NCBI GenBank assembly: GCA_002492725.1
Contig: DLAF01000034.1
Coordinates: 1 to 26,477 of the forward strand
Source of the DNA: Lachnospiraceae bacterium UBA7054
GTDB lineage: Bacteria; Bacillota; Clostridia; Lachnospirales; Lachnospiraceae
DNA: 26,477 nucleotides
Reading direction: 5' to 3'
Each line of letters begins with the position of its first letter. Position 1 is the stretch's first letter. Shown here one piece after another: positions 15,757 through 23,661 of this stretch. The position numbers and the translations under genes are program-made. Under the pieces are notes generated by a model, which was given only the letters and a program-made list of their open reading frames with translations, was not told the origin of the DNA and did no database searches.

Positions 15757-15800
15757 ATCCGTCTCCCTGATACCCTGCTGCGCCGCATAAAACTTCGCGG

Positions 15801-16124
15801 CTACATCAATTTTTTCATCAATTCCACTGCCTCCGCAAGAATCTGCGTATCTCCCTGCTGTACATTCTCCGCTACGCAGGTCATCATGTGCTCCTCAAGA
15901 ATCACATAACCAAGGCTCCTAAGTGCGCTCTCCACCGCGCCGATCTGTATCAGAATATCTCCGCAGTAGCGATTGTCGTCGATCATCCCCTGAATCCCCT
16001 TTAACTGCCCGATAATCCGGTTGATACGACTCTGCAGCTTTTTCTGCTCTCCCGCCTCACGCGGCGTACGCTTATGCCTGCATTGTGCACACATATCCGG
16101 TTTAGTATCTGTACTTCTGCTCAT
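15801..16124 (-). CDS. csoR: CsoR-type copper-sensing repressor
   Basis: This is a small all-helical repressor that leaves DNA when it binds Cu(I). In the core, RYCGD carries the Cys equivalent to Cys36 of M. tuberculosis CsoR, and EEHMMTC supplies His and Cys 25 and 29 residues later, exactly the Cys36-His61-Cys65 spacing that marks copper rather than nickel or formaldehyde sensors. The N-terminus adds an extra CAQC pair of unknown use. The start at 16124 (MSRSTDT) was preferred to the longer open frame from 16163 because AAAGGAG sits five bases before it; the 107-residue product is typical. It heads the csoR-copA operon, and its promoter spacer holds a CsoR-type operator, so autoregulation is expected. 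Confidence 0.93.
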   Translation of the reverse strand: MSRSTDTKPDMCAQCRHKRTPREAGEQKKLQSRINRIIGQLKGIQGMIDDNRYCGDILIQIGAVESALRSLGYVILEEHMMTCVAENVQQGDTQILAEAVELMKKLM

Positions 16125-16165
16125 ATTACTCCTTTTTACCACTTGTTTTTTGTTTTCCTGCAACG

Positions 16166-16194
16166 ATTATATACCCCCATGGGGTATGTGTCAA
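16166..16194 (-). promoter_or_regulatory. csoR-copA promoter with embedded CsoR operator
   Basis: Minus-strand TTGACA (16189-16194), a 17-base spacer and TATAAT (16166-16171), both perfect. Within the spacer ATACCCC and GGGGTAT (16171-16177 and 16181-16187) are inverted around three bases, the TACCCC-n-GGGGTA layout of known CsoR sites. Confidence 0.92.
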
Positions 16195-16219
16195 GTTGGT
16201 TTTTTGTACAATAAATAGA

Positions 16220-16245
16220 ACCGGGAACGATTTCTCGTCCCCGGT
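16220..16245 (-). terminator. Terminator after the minus-strand sugar permeases
   Basis: ACCGGG-A-ACGA, loop TTTC, TCGT-C-CCCGGT, followed on the minus strand by CTATTTATTG. It lies 61 bases past the permease stop and just above the csoR promoter. Confidence 0.65.
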
Positions 16246-16306
16246 CCATCATCACTCATTTATAGATTTTATACTCCCCGGTTTCCATTCTTTTAGGCAG
16301 AGCCGC

Positions 16307-17191
16307 TTAGCCCTTCACGGCACCGGCGACCATACCCTTGATGATCTGTTTGCTGAATGCAAAGTAGAATATCACGATAGGCGCCATGGTCATCAACATA
16401 GCCGCCATGATCTTCGGGTAATCGGAAGTAAACTGTCCGGTAAACTGTTTCAAGCCCAAAGGAACTGTGTAGAGTGCTCTGTCCTTGATCAGTATGAGGG
16501 CAAAGGAAAACTCGTTCCAGCAGCTGAACACGTTGATGATTGCAACCGTCACAAGGATCGGTTTGCACACCGGCAGGATAATCCCAAACAATGTCTTTGA
16601 AAAAGTAGAACCGTCAATGGCCGCGGCCTCCTCAAGCTCTGTCGGAATCCCCTTCACATAGCCTTGCACCAGGAAAATCGACATTGGCAGGGCAAATGAT
16701 ACATACGGCAAGAGCAGCGTGTACCAGTGATTGGAAATCCCCACCTTAGAGAAAATAATGTAAATGGGAACCATCAGGGAGTGGATCGGAATCAGCATTC
16801 CCATCAGGAACATCACATACAACGGCTTATTCAGCGCAAAGTCAATTCTGGAAAGAATATAGCCCACAATGAAGGCAATCAGCACGATTAGTATAACCGA
16901 AAGGATCGTGGTCCTGGCGCTGTTTCCTACCGACTGCATCAATTTGTAGTCCTTGTTGGATAAAATCTTTACATAGTTTGACAGAGTCGGATTGGTCGGC
17001 AGACCTACGATATCCGCATTGAACTGTCTCTTTTCCTTCAGGGAGGAGTAGAGCATCCACACCAGCGGGAAAATACAGGTCAGTGAAAAAATCCAGAGCA
17101 GCAAATTAATCACAACCGTAAGCACGCCTCTCTTAGCGCGGGTGCCTGCCGAATTATCTTCTACTTTTGTCATTTTCATTTCTTTTGCCAT
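16307..17191 (-). CDS. Carbohydrate ABC transporter permease (MalG/MsmG type)
   Basis: One of two membrane subunits of a CUT1 sugar importer. After a 22-residue cytoplasmic tail come about six membrane helices. The EAA loop that docks on the ATPase reads EAAAIDGSTFSKTLFGIILP, followed by the final helices and the typical C-terminal GMVAGAVKG. Length 294 fits the MalG subfamily. Its partner permease lies 15 bases upstream. No substrate-binding protein or ATPase gene is next to the pair; the MsmK-like ATPase at 11588-12697 is the likely energiser. AGGAGGGGAACTGCT precedes the ATG. Confidence 0.88.
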   Translation of the reverse strand: MAKEMKMTKVEDNSAGTRAKRGVLTVVINLLLWIFSLTCIFPLVWMLYSSLKEKRQFNADIVGLPTNPTLSNYVKILSNKDYKLMQSVGNSARTTILSVILIVLIAFIVGYILSRIDFALNKPLYVMFLMGMLIPIHSLMVPIYIIFSKVGISNHWYTLLLPYVSFALPMSIFLVQGYVKGIPTELEEAAAIDGSTFSKTLFGIILPVCKPILVTVAIINVFSCWNEFSFALILIKDRALYTVPLGLKQFTGQFTSDYPKIMAAMLMTMAPIVIFYFAFSKQIIKGMVAGAVKG

Positions 17192-17206
17192 AGCAGTTCC
17201 CCTCCT

Positions 17207-18121
17207 TTACGCATTGGCCTTTTTACGGGCCTTGATCGCTTTTTGTCTTTCTCTCTCGATCTGCTTTAAGCGCTTTGCTTCTTCGCGGTCGTACTTATCC
17301 GTCATAAGATGATTCATAAGCACCTGAGAACCGCCGATGACCGCCAGCGCCAGTACAAAGATGCCAACGGAGATGCAGGAACCGTAGCCTAAGTTCGACT
17401 GTTCGAAGGAAACTTTGTAACCGTACATCGCCATAACCATGGAGGAATATCCGGGACCACCCGAAGTCATGACATAAATATTGTCGAATGCTTTCATGTT
17501 ACCCGCCACACAGAGGGTAATACATACAAGCAGTGTATTCTTGATCAAAGGTAATACAATATAACGCGCACGCTGGATGCCTGTCGCACCGTCGATTTCC
17601 GCGGACTCCAAAACCTCAGCACTGATCGAGGAAACCGCAGATAGCAGAATGACCATGTAATAACCTATGTACTGCCAAATCAGCGGAATGGACACCAAAA
17701 GCATAACTAGCTTCGGCTCATTCAACCAGACTTTCTGCGCATCTGCCTTTCCGATGACCTCCAAAAACCAGTTAAGCAAACCTCTCTTGGAATCGTAGAT
17801 TATCTGCCAGATAAAGCCGATGCAGACTGCCGAAATGGTGCTCGGGAAAAATCCGAAGGTCCTGTGGATCCCCTGAAGTTTCGTCACCTTGGAGTTGATC
17901 AGAAGCACAATGATAAAGGCAATTCCGATCTGTCCGATGATACAGACGACTACCAGAAAAATATTGTGCCAGAAGGAACTCCAGAACACTTCATCCGCAA
18001 ATAACTGCGAGTAGTTGGTCAGGCCGTTAAACGTCTTGACCGGACCGCCCTTCCACTCAAAGAAACTATAAAAAAGAGCTGCAACCAGCGGTGCAAAAAC
18101 CGTGAACACATACAGCGCCAC
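17207..18121 (-). CDS. Carbohydrate ABC permease (MalF type), 5' end disturbed
   Basis: It is the partner of the downstream MalG-type permease, with about six membrane helices. Its EAA loop reads ESAEIDGATGIQRARYIVLP, and the C-terminus is charged and lysine-rich. The open frame can only begin at a GTG (18121), within membrane helix 1 (VALYVFTVFAPLVAALFYSF). The same frame continues upstream as SRIRDYISHAAAG, the kind of sequence expected before helix 1 of a MalF protein, until a TAA. The true start is therefore lost, and the upstream DNA is an integrase fragment. No good ribosome binding site stands before the GTG. The protein may still be made from the GTG or be non-functional; 304 residues compares with about 290-310 for intact relatives. 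Confidence 0.75.
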   Translation of the reverse strand: MALYVFTVFAPLVAALFYSFFEWKGGPVKTFNGLTNYSQLFADEVFWSSFWHNIFLVVVCIIGQIGIAFIIVLLINSKVTKLQGIHRTFGFFPSTISAVCIGFIWQIIYDSKRGLLNWFLEVIGKADAQKVWLNEPKLVMLLVSIPLIWQYIGYYMVILLSAVSSISAEVLESAEIDGATGIQRARYIVLPLIKNTLLVCITLCVAGNMKAFDNIYVMTSGGPGYSSMVMAMYGYKVSFEQSNLGYGSCISVGIFVLALAVIGGSQVLMNHLMTDKYDREEAKRLKQIERERQKAIKARKKANA

Positions 18122-18276
18122 CCCTGCCGCTGCATGAGAAATGTAGTCTCGTATTCTCGAGCCTCCTTACGGGAGGAAAACCCCTCCTTCTTTTTTCTCT
18201 TTCTTTTACCGGTCCAGTCAGTGTAATAAAAACTGCAGTACCAGCTGTTTCGTTGTTTGTTCCTGTAAATTGGCAT
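18122..18276 (-). pseudogene. Integrase N-terminal fragment
   Basis: The frame starts MPIYRNKQRNSWYCSFYYTD and continues with WTGKRKRKKKEGFSSRKEAREYETTFL. This is the arm-type DNA-binding (AP2-like) N-terminal domain of tyrosine integrases from phages and Tn916-like elements, with the typical W/Y-rich beta-sheet followed by Lys/Arg and GF.. EA.. E motifs. After about 50 residues the frame runs into the permease gene out of phase and stops at 18019, so the SAM-like and catalytic domains are missing. A TATAAT (18305-18310) lies upstream, but no strong ribosome binding site is visible. It is best read as a remnant of a mobile element. Confidence 0.8.
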
Positions 18277-18304
18277 AAAAACACATTCTTTCTTTTTTTG
18301 CTGT

Positions 18305-18310
18305 ATTATA
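18305..18310 (-). promoter_or_regulatory. -10 element upstream of the integrase fragment
   Basis: Minus-strand TATAAT, 28 bases before the integrase ATG. The -35 is weak (TGTTTT at a 17-base spacing). If active it would now drive the two permeases. Confidence 0.35.
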
Positions 18311-18430
18311 CAAAAAAGAAAAGATGCAAAACAGTACGCTTATGGTACTGGTAAAACGTTTAAGTAATGCTATTTTTTTAAATTTGACCAAATTGAATTT
18401 TCCCCGACGCAAAAACTTGTGCAGTTTTAA

Positions 18431-18436
18431 TATAAT
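18431..18436 (+). promoter_or_regulatory. Likely -10 of the binding-protein gene
   Basis: TATAAT with no good -35 at the usual distance, consistent with a regulated promoter. It implies a leader of about 225 bases before the gene at 18668. Confidence 0.45.
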
Positions 18437-18458
18437 ATTGTCATTTCAAAAGAATAAC

Positions 18459-18476
18459 AGGAGGTGGGCGATGTAA
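18459..18476 (+). promoter_or_regulatory. Strong ribosome binding site with a start-stop codon pair
   Basis: AGGAGG (18459-18464), six bases, ATG (18471-18473) and at once TAA (18474-18476). The spacing is ideal, yet the frame encodes only Met. It lies in the leader of the binding-protein gene. Confidence 0.5.
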
Positions 18477-18667
18477 AAAAATCAACAAATTTTTTGTCTA
18501 AACCGCAAGAATTATGTTAATTAAATATGTGAAAGATTGCTAAAATATAAAACTTGCATATAAAATATTTGCTTTCCTATTGCAATAATACTAAAAATAA
18601 TATATGATAAAAGAGCGAAAACGATTAAGTTTACGCGAAAAAAATTTTAAAGGGAGGAATTAAAGAA

Positions 18668-20116
18668 ATGAAGAAAAAATTGCTCAGTGTACTGCTTTCC
18701 GCAGCAATGCTCACCGGTATCTTAGCCGGATGCGGAAACGACACAACAACAGCACCCGCAACCGATGCGCCTGCTGCTGAAACACCTGCGGCTGAGGAGA
18801 CACCTGCGGCTGAAACGCCCGCAGCTGAAGAGGAAACGCCCGCAGCTGATGATGCTGCCGAGGCAGCACCCGCTGCTGACGAAGGCAAGGTACTCAACAT
18901 TTACTGCTGGAATGAGGAATTCAAGAGCCGTATCACGGATCATTATCCTGATTATACGGAAATCGACGCTACCTCCGGTACAATCGGCGACGTGTCCGTA
19001 AAGTGGAACATCACTCCCAACGCTGACAACGCTTACCAGAACAATCTGGATGAAACTCTGTTAAAGCAGGCTGATGCCGCTGCAGATGACAAGATCGATC
19101 TGTTCCTGATCGAGGCTGACTACGCACTCAAGTATGTTGATTCCGAGTACACGATGCCGGTTGCGGATCTCGGCATCACAGATGCAGATCTGTCCAAACA
19201 GTATCAGTATACCAAGGATGTCGTTACTGATTCCAACGGCGTACTCAAAGGTGTGTCCTGGCAGGGCTGCCCCGGCGTTTTGTTCTACAACCGCGAAGCG
19301 GCGAAGGAAGTGTTCGGCACGGATGATCCGGCTGAAATCCAGAACTACGTGAAGGATTGGGATACCTTCAATGCAACGGCTGCTACCCTGAAGGATGCAG
19401 GATACAATATTATGTCTTCCGTAAACGACAGCTACCGCGTATACTCCAACAACGTTTCTAAAAAGTGGGTAAACGACAACATGATCACCATCGACGATAA
19501 CATCATGAAGTGGGTGGACGACTCCAAGGTACTTGTTGACGGTGGCATGACCGGTACTCACGATCTGTGGAGCGATGACTGGAGCAAGGGTTTCTATCCG
19601 GAAGGCAAGGTATTCGCTTACTTTGGTCCCGCATGGCTTGTAAACTTCTCCATGGCTGCTGACACGGAAGGCAGTATCGGTAACCAGGGCGGCTGGGGTG
19701 CAACCGAAGGTCCTCAGGGCTTCTTCTGGGGCGGCACATGGATTTGCGCAGCAACAGGCACCGACAATGCAAGCCTTGTAAAAGACATCATGTTAAAAAT
19801 GACCACCGACGACACGATCATGAAAGAGATCGTTGTTGCGGACGACGATTTTGTAAATAACAGCACCGTTATGGACGCAATGGCACAGGATACTTCCTAC
19901 TCCAGCAAGATCCTCGGTGGTCAGAATCCTCTTGGCATGTATGCTAACGGCGTATCCTCTCTCGACTTAAGCAACCTCTCCTCTTATGATCAGGGTTGTA
20001 ACGAGGAATTCCAGCATGCTATGAAGAACTACTTTGAAGGCACTGCAACCAAAGAAGAAGCGCTGGATCTGTTCTATAAGGCGGTTGTTGAGAAATACCC
20101 CGAGTTGTCCTACTAA
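18668..20116 (+). CDS. Sugar ABC transporter substrate-binding lipoprotein
   Basis: A lipoprotein that captures the sugar outside the cell and passes it to the permeases. The signal peptide (MKKKLLSVLLSAAMLTGILAGC) ends in the lipobox LAGC, with Cys22 as the lipid-bearing residue. A low-complexity linker of Ala/Glu/Thr/Pro repeats follows (about 25-75), then a family 1 extracellular solute-binding domain beginning GKVLNIYCWNEEF, rich in Trp and Asp as in sugar binders. The 482-residue length is normal for CUT1 binding proteins. GGGAGG lies ten bases before the ATG. Its own terminator-like hairpin comes before the permease genes, which should give excess binding protein. The substrate cannot be told from sequence. 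Confidence 0.92.
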   Translation: MKKKLLSVLLSAAMLTGILAGCGNDTTTAPATDAPAAETPAAEETPAAETPAAEEETPAADDAAEAAPAADEGKVLNIYCWNEEFKSRITDHYPDYTEIDATSGTIGDVSVKWNITPNADNAYQNNLDETLLKQADAAADDKIDLFLIEADYALKYVDSEYTMPVADLGITDADLSKQYQYTKDVVTDSNGVLKGVSWQGCPGVLFYNREAAKEVFGTDDPAEIQNYVKDWDTFNATAATLKDAGYNIMSSVNDSYRVYSNNVSKKWVNDNMITIDDNIMKWVDDSKVLVDGGMTGTHDLWSDDWSKGFYPEGKVFAYFGPAWLVNFSMAADTEGSIGNQGGWGATEGPQGFFWGGTWICAATGTDNASLVKDIMLKMTTDDTIMKEIVVADDDFVNNSTVMDAMAQDTSYSSKILGGQNPLGMYANGVSSLDLSNLSSYDQGCNEEFQHAMKNYFEGTATKEEALDLFYKAVVEKYPELSY

Positions 20117-20169
20117 GCTATAGAGACTGACAGACAGCAATTTGCTTACAAACGGTTCTCAGTGACTCA

Positions 20170-20206
20170 GGACCTTGTAGGAGTCATTCCTACAAGGTCC
20201 ATTTTT
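20170..20206 (+). terminator. Intercistronic terminator/attenuator
   Basis: GGACCTTGTAGGA (20170-20182) and TCCTACAAGGTCC (20188-20200) form a perfect 13-base stem with a 5-base loop, then ATTTTTA. It lies between the binding-protein and permease genes and should end most transcripts there. Confidence 0.9.
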
Positions 20207-20226
20207 ATCAGAAAGGTTGCGAATCT

Positions 20227-21138
20227 ATGAAAAAAAAATCAAAAGCCGTTCGCTATAACAAATGGGGCTACATATTCTTATTACCCTTTATCATTGTTTA
20301 TGTTATATTCCAGTTGATCCCGATGTTCACAACGATCTACAACAGTTTCTTTGAAAATTATATGTCGGGGCTTAAACAGATCGGACCAAACTTCGTGGGT
20401 CTGAAAAATTATAATTCCTTGTTTTCTCAGGGAGACATCTGGGTCTATACCAAAAACACACTCGTCCTGTGGATCATGTGTTTTGTGCCGCAGATCATTC
20501 TTTCCCTGCTTCTTGGCGCGTGGTTTTCCGATACCCGTCTGCGTCTGAAAGGGCAGCGGTTTTTTAAGACTGTTATCTATCTGCCGAACCTGATCATGGC
20601 ATCCGCATTTTCCATGCTGTTCTTTACGCTGTTTTCAGACGGCGGACCTATCAATTCCCTTTTGATACAGATAGGCTTTATCTCAGAGCCGTATAAATTC
20701 CTCTCCAATACCGGAAGCGCCAGAGGACTGATCGCAGGTATGAACTGTCTGATGTGGTTCGGTAACACCACAATCCTTTTGATGGCCGGCATGATGGGAA
20801 TCGACACCTCGCTTTTTGAGGCATCGGAAGTGGACGGCGCTACTGCCACACAGGTCTTCTTTAAGATCACGCTGCCGCTCCTGCGGCCAATCCTGATCTA
20901 CGTTATGATCACATCGCTGATCGGCGGTCTGCAGTTGTTCGATGTACCGCAGATTTTGACCAACGGAACCGGTGATCCCATGCGAACCACCATGACGCTG
21001 ATCATGTTCTTAAATAAGCATCTGTTCAGTAAGAACTACGGAATGGCCGGTGCCTTATCCGTACTGCTGTTTATCATAACCGCTGTTTTGAGTCTGATTA
21101 TCTTTAAGGTAACAGGCAATGACAAGAGAAAGGGGTGA
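20227..21138 (+). CDS. Carbohydrate ABC transporter permease (MalF/MsmF type)
   Basis: Membrane subunit of the sugar importer. A short Lys-rich N-terminus precedes about six membrane helices, starting WGYIFLLPFIIVYVIFQLIP, with the typical FVGLKNYNSLF strand after helix 1. The ATPase-docking EAA loop reads EASEVDGATATQVFFKITLP. At 303 residues it is full length, unlike the disturbed homologue at 17207-18121. The next gene starts four bases after its stop. AAAGG lies upstream of the ATG and the attenuator hairpin ends 20 bases earlier, so its level probably depends on read-through from the binding-protein gene. Confidence 0.93.
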   Translation: MKKKSKAVRYNKWGYIFLLPFIIVYVIFQLIPMFTTIYNSFFENYMSGLKQIGPNFVGLKNYNSLFSQGDIWVYTKNTLVLWIMCFVPQIILSLLLGAWFSDTRLRLKGQRFFKTVIYLPNLIMASAFSMLFFTLFSDGGPINSLLIQIGFISEPYKFLSNTGSARGLIAGMNCLMWFGNTTILLMAGMMGIDTSLFEASEVDGATATQVFFKITLPLLRPILIYVMITSLIGGLQLFDVPQILTNGTGDPMRTTMTLIMFLNKHLFSKNYGMAGALSVLLFIITAVLSLIIFKVTGNDKRKG

Positions 21139-21142
21139 TCAT

Positions 21143-22006
21143 ATGCCAAGTGAACACAATGAACTTAAAAAGGGGCTGGGGCTCCATACCCGGCGCGTGA
21201 TAGCCTACATCGTACTTGTTGTCATTTCATTCTTCTGTCTGTTCTGGTTTTATGTGCTGTTTATCAACGCGACCAGATCGAACGGAGAATTGCAGTCCGG
21301 ATTTACCGCCATTCCAAGCGGCAATCTTGTGACAAACTGGACGAACCTGGTACACGGTACGCTTCCCGTATGGAACGGCTTGATCAACAGTTTGATTATC
21401 TCTGCGCTGTGCGCCGTGCTGTGCGTGTACTTCTCTACAATGACCGCTTACGCCATCCACGCTTACGACTTTGCCTTAAAAAGATTTATTTATCCGTTTA
21501 TCCTGATGATCATGATGATACCCACACAGGTAACAGCGCTCGGTTTCATCAAACTCGTCTCAAACATGAAACTGGAAGATTCGTTTATCCCGCTGATCGT
21601 TCCTGCGATTGCCGCACCGGTGACTTTCTTCTACATGAAGCAGTACATGGAAAGTTCCCTGCCGCTTTCTTTGATCGAGGCGGCGCGTATAGACGGTTCG
21701 GGTGAGTTCCATACCTTTAACATGATCGTCCTGCCGCTCATGAAGCCGGCGATCGCAGTGCAGGCAATCTTTACTTTCGTTAGTAACTGGAATAATTACT
21801 TCACACCGGCGCTGATCTTACATGAGGATAAGAAGAAAACGCTTCCCATCCTGATCGCACAGCTGCGTGCGGCTGACTGGTTAAAGTTTGATATGGGGCA
21901 GGTATATGTGATGATTGCCTTCTCCATCTTCCCGGTTATCATCGTCTATCTGATCCTGTCCAGATACATTGTACAGGGTGTGGCACTCGGAAGTGTGAAA
22001 GGATAA
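21143..22006 (+). CDS. Carbohydrate ABC transporter permease (MalG/MsmG type)
   Basis: This is the second membrane subunit of the plus-strand sugar importer. After about 22 polar residues, six membrane helices are visible, with the EAA loop EAARIDGSGEFHTFNMIVLP and the usual C-terminal YIVQGVALGSVKG. The start at 21143 (MPSEHNELKK) was chosen because AAAGGGGTG precedes it at normal spacing; an earlier in-frame ATG at 21119 overlaps the previous gene. The product is 287 residues, typical for MalG. It is the last gene of the system; no ATPase follows, so an MsmK-type ATPase must be supplied from elsewhere, probably 11588-12697. Confidence 0.92.
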   Translation: MPSEHNELKKGLGLHTRRVIAYIVLVVISFFCLFWFYVLFINATRSNGELQSGFTAIPSGNLVTNWTNLVHGTLPVWNGLINSLIISALCAVLCVYFSTMTAYAIHAYDFALKRFIYPFILMIMMIPTQVTALGFIKLVSNMKLEDSFIPLIVPAIAAPVTFFYMKQYMESSLPLSLIEAARIDGSGEFHTFNMIVLPLMKPAIAVQAIFTFVSNWNNYFTPALILHEDKKKTLPILIAQLRAADWLKFDMGQVYVMIAFSIFPVIIVYLILSRYIVQGVALGSVKG

Positions 22007-22024
22007 ATCATAACATCGGTTCCA

Positions 22025-22043
22025 GGCAGTAAGTTCCACTGCC
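22025..22043 (+). repeat. Small hairpin after the permease genes
   Basis: GGCAGT and ACTGCC pair around seven bases, 18 bases past the stop of the MalG-type gene and just before the main terminator. Confidence 0.5.
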
Positions 22044-22052
22044 ACAGCGATA

Positions 22053-22091
22053 AAAAGACAGCTCTTTAAGATTACTTAGGAGCTGTCTTTT
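22053..22091. terminator. Bidirectional terminator
   Basis: AAAAGACAGCTC (22053-22064) pairs with GAGCTGTCTTTT (22080-22091). The A and T tracts at the two ends let it end both the plus-strand ABC operon and the convergent minus-strand c-di-GMP operon, whose last gene stops at 22141. Confidence 0.85.
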
Positions 22092-22140
22092 ATGCATATT
22101 CCATTATTTTCTGATCACCGTGCGGTCATGCGGCAGTCGC

Positions 22141-23661
22141 TTATCTGTCATCCACATCTTTCGACGTGTCTTCCGTCTCCGGGCTCTCCTCTGTTTCTAC
22201 CCCGTCAGCATTTCTCTCCCGGTAAAAGGCGAGCTGGTTCTTGCCACGCTTCTTCGCTTTATAAAGGCCCTGATCGGCTGCCTTATAAAGTGTTTCAAAA
22301 TCCGCGCCCTCCTGCGGGTAAATTGCCACGCCGATACTGGCGGTTGCTTTATATTTCACATATTCGCCGGCCTGAAAACCCTTGAAAAAGGTCTCCACTT
22401 TCGCCGCTTCTTTGAGGATATTTTCCTCAGTGGCAATGCCCTTTAAAAAGACCATGAACTCATCGCCGCCTACACGGCCTACAATATCGCTGGCACGGAA
22501 GATACAGCTAATCTGCTTACCCAGAGAGCGCAGCACTTCGTCACCAAAAGCGTGCCCCATGGTATCGTTTACCTTTTTAAAGTTATCCACATCCAAAATG
22601 AAAAGCATGGACTGGGTGTCCGGATTCTGCGCCATATACTCTTTGATCTTGCGCTCGGTGGCCAGTTTATTGTTAAGGCCGGTCAAAAGATCCGTGTCCG
22701 CCTTATCCTCCAGCTCCTTTTTCTTTGCGTTGCTGCGGAACTTGCCTGCAATGTTGATCACCATAACTACACAGAAGAAAGTTGCAATTGCTATCATCAG
22801 GGAAATCGCCATGTTACTGGTGTTTCTCCGCAAATATCGCACCTGTCTGTCTACATAGCCGTCACCGACAAAAAGTACCAAATCCCAGCGGTTTGTTCCC
22901 AGCGGTGCAAAAATGAAGATGTCCTGTTTCTTACCGTTATTGACATAAACATTGCCTCGGGAACCGTTATTCATACGACCGCGAAGCGATCTCGCCGCCG
23001 CCTTATCTACCTGATCCACCGCAGTCAAAAGATTACCATCCTTAACATAGGAACTGTTTGTAGCGCCACTTAAACCGAGGATCTTTCCCTCGGAATTCAC
23101 GAGCACAAGAAAGCAGCCGTCATCATACCCCGATTTGTACAGCATATTTGAAAATCGTTCCATGGGATAGAACATCAGCAAATATCCCTGTGCCGCATCA
23201 GAGCTGACCCGCTCCATCACGATAATCGATTTGCTTTCCTCAACATAGATGTAGGGGGAAGTCGCCCCTGAAAGTTCCGCGAAATAAGTCATTTCCGAAA
23301 GGTCTATCTTCTGACCCGAAAGACCAACCGCCTGTCCGTTTAAATCACAGTAAAGTACCTCATCTACGCCCGCGCTTTCCGAGACAATCTGAAGCAGTTC
23401 CGCCACCCGGGCTGCATCTTTCGTCCCCTCTTTTGCAAGCAGCGCAGAAACGGGCAAGCCAACACTATCAATCTTCTCAAGCTCATGGAGGAGGCCGTTG
23501 CCGTAAGTCTCGACGTTAGAAATCAGAGTTTTCGAGACGGTGCTTTCCGCTTCCTTATTTGCTTTGCGCGTAAAGCTGACCAGCATGATAATAATGACTA
23601 CCATCATAACAGCCGTCGGCATCAGCCACTGTAATACGCTTGATTTGTTTTGATTATCCAT
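22141..23661 (-). CDS. Membrane-bound diguanylate cyclase with extracellular sensor
   Basis: It makes c-di-GMP from two GTP. After one N-terminal membrane helix (LMPTAVMMVVIIIMLVSF) comes an extracytoplasmic sensor of about 230 residues, resembling a double Cache domain. A second membrane helix (MAISLMIAIATFFCVVMVINIAG) leads to a GGDEF domain. The active-site motif GGDEF (about 398-402) is intact and the I-site RxxD stands five residues before it, so product inhibition is likely. FILDVDNFKKVND supplies the metal-binding Asp. The ATG at 23661 overlaps the stop of the DUF624 gene by eight bases; an ATG at 23682 would add seven basic residues. A charged, Glu/Asp-rich tail ends the protein. The sensed ligand may be a sugar or amino acid. 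Confidence 0.92.
   Translation of the reverse strand: MDNQNKSSVLQWLMPTAVMMVVIIIMLVSFTRKANKEAESTVSKTLISNVETYGNGLLHELEKIDSVGLPVSALLAKEGTKDAARVAELLQIVSESAGVDEVLYCDLNGQAVGLSGQKIDLSEMTYFAELSGATSPYIYVEESKSIIVMERVSSDAAQGYLLMFYPMERFSNMLYKSGYDDGCFLVLVNSEGKILGLSGATNSSYVKDGNLLTAVDQVDKAAARSLRGRMNNGSRGNVYVNNGKKQDIFIFAPLGTNRWDLVLFVGDGYVDRQVRYLRRNTSNMAISLMIAIATFFCVVMVINIAGKFRSNAKKKELEDKADTDLLTGLNNKLATERKIKEYMAQNPDTQSMLFILDVDNFKKVNDTMGHAFGDEVLRSLGKQISCIFRASDIVGRVGGDEFMVFLKGIATEENILKEAAKVETFFKGFQAGEYVKYKATASIGVAIYPQEGADFETLYKAADQGLYKAKKRGKNQLAFYRERNADGVETEESPETEDTSKDVDDR

Larger units (their letters stand above)
18277..18667. other. A/T-rich divergent regulatory region
   Basis: This gene-free stretch of 391 bases separates the minus-strand permeases from the plus-strand sugar system. 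It holds an inverted repeat CAGTAC/GTACTG (18332-18337, 18345-18350), a LacI-operator-like AAACGTTT palindrome (18354-18361), a TATAAT (18431-18436) for the plus strand, and an AGGAGG (18459-18464) followed by ATG-TAA. The rest, 18477-18650, is A/T-rich with no gene I can support. Confidence 0.6.

Noticed and set aside
18618..18631. AAACGATTAAG-containing site as a catabolite-responsive element
   Set aside because: Only five of eight fixed positions of the cre consensus match.
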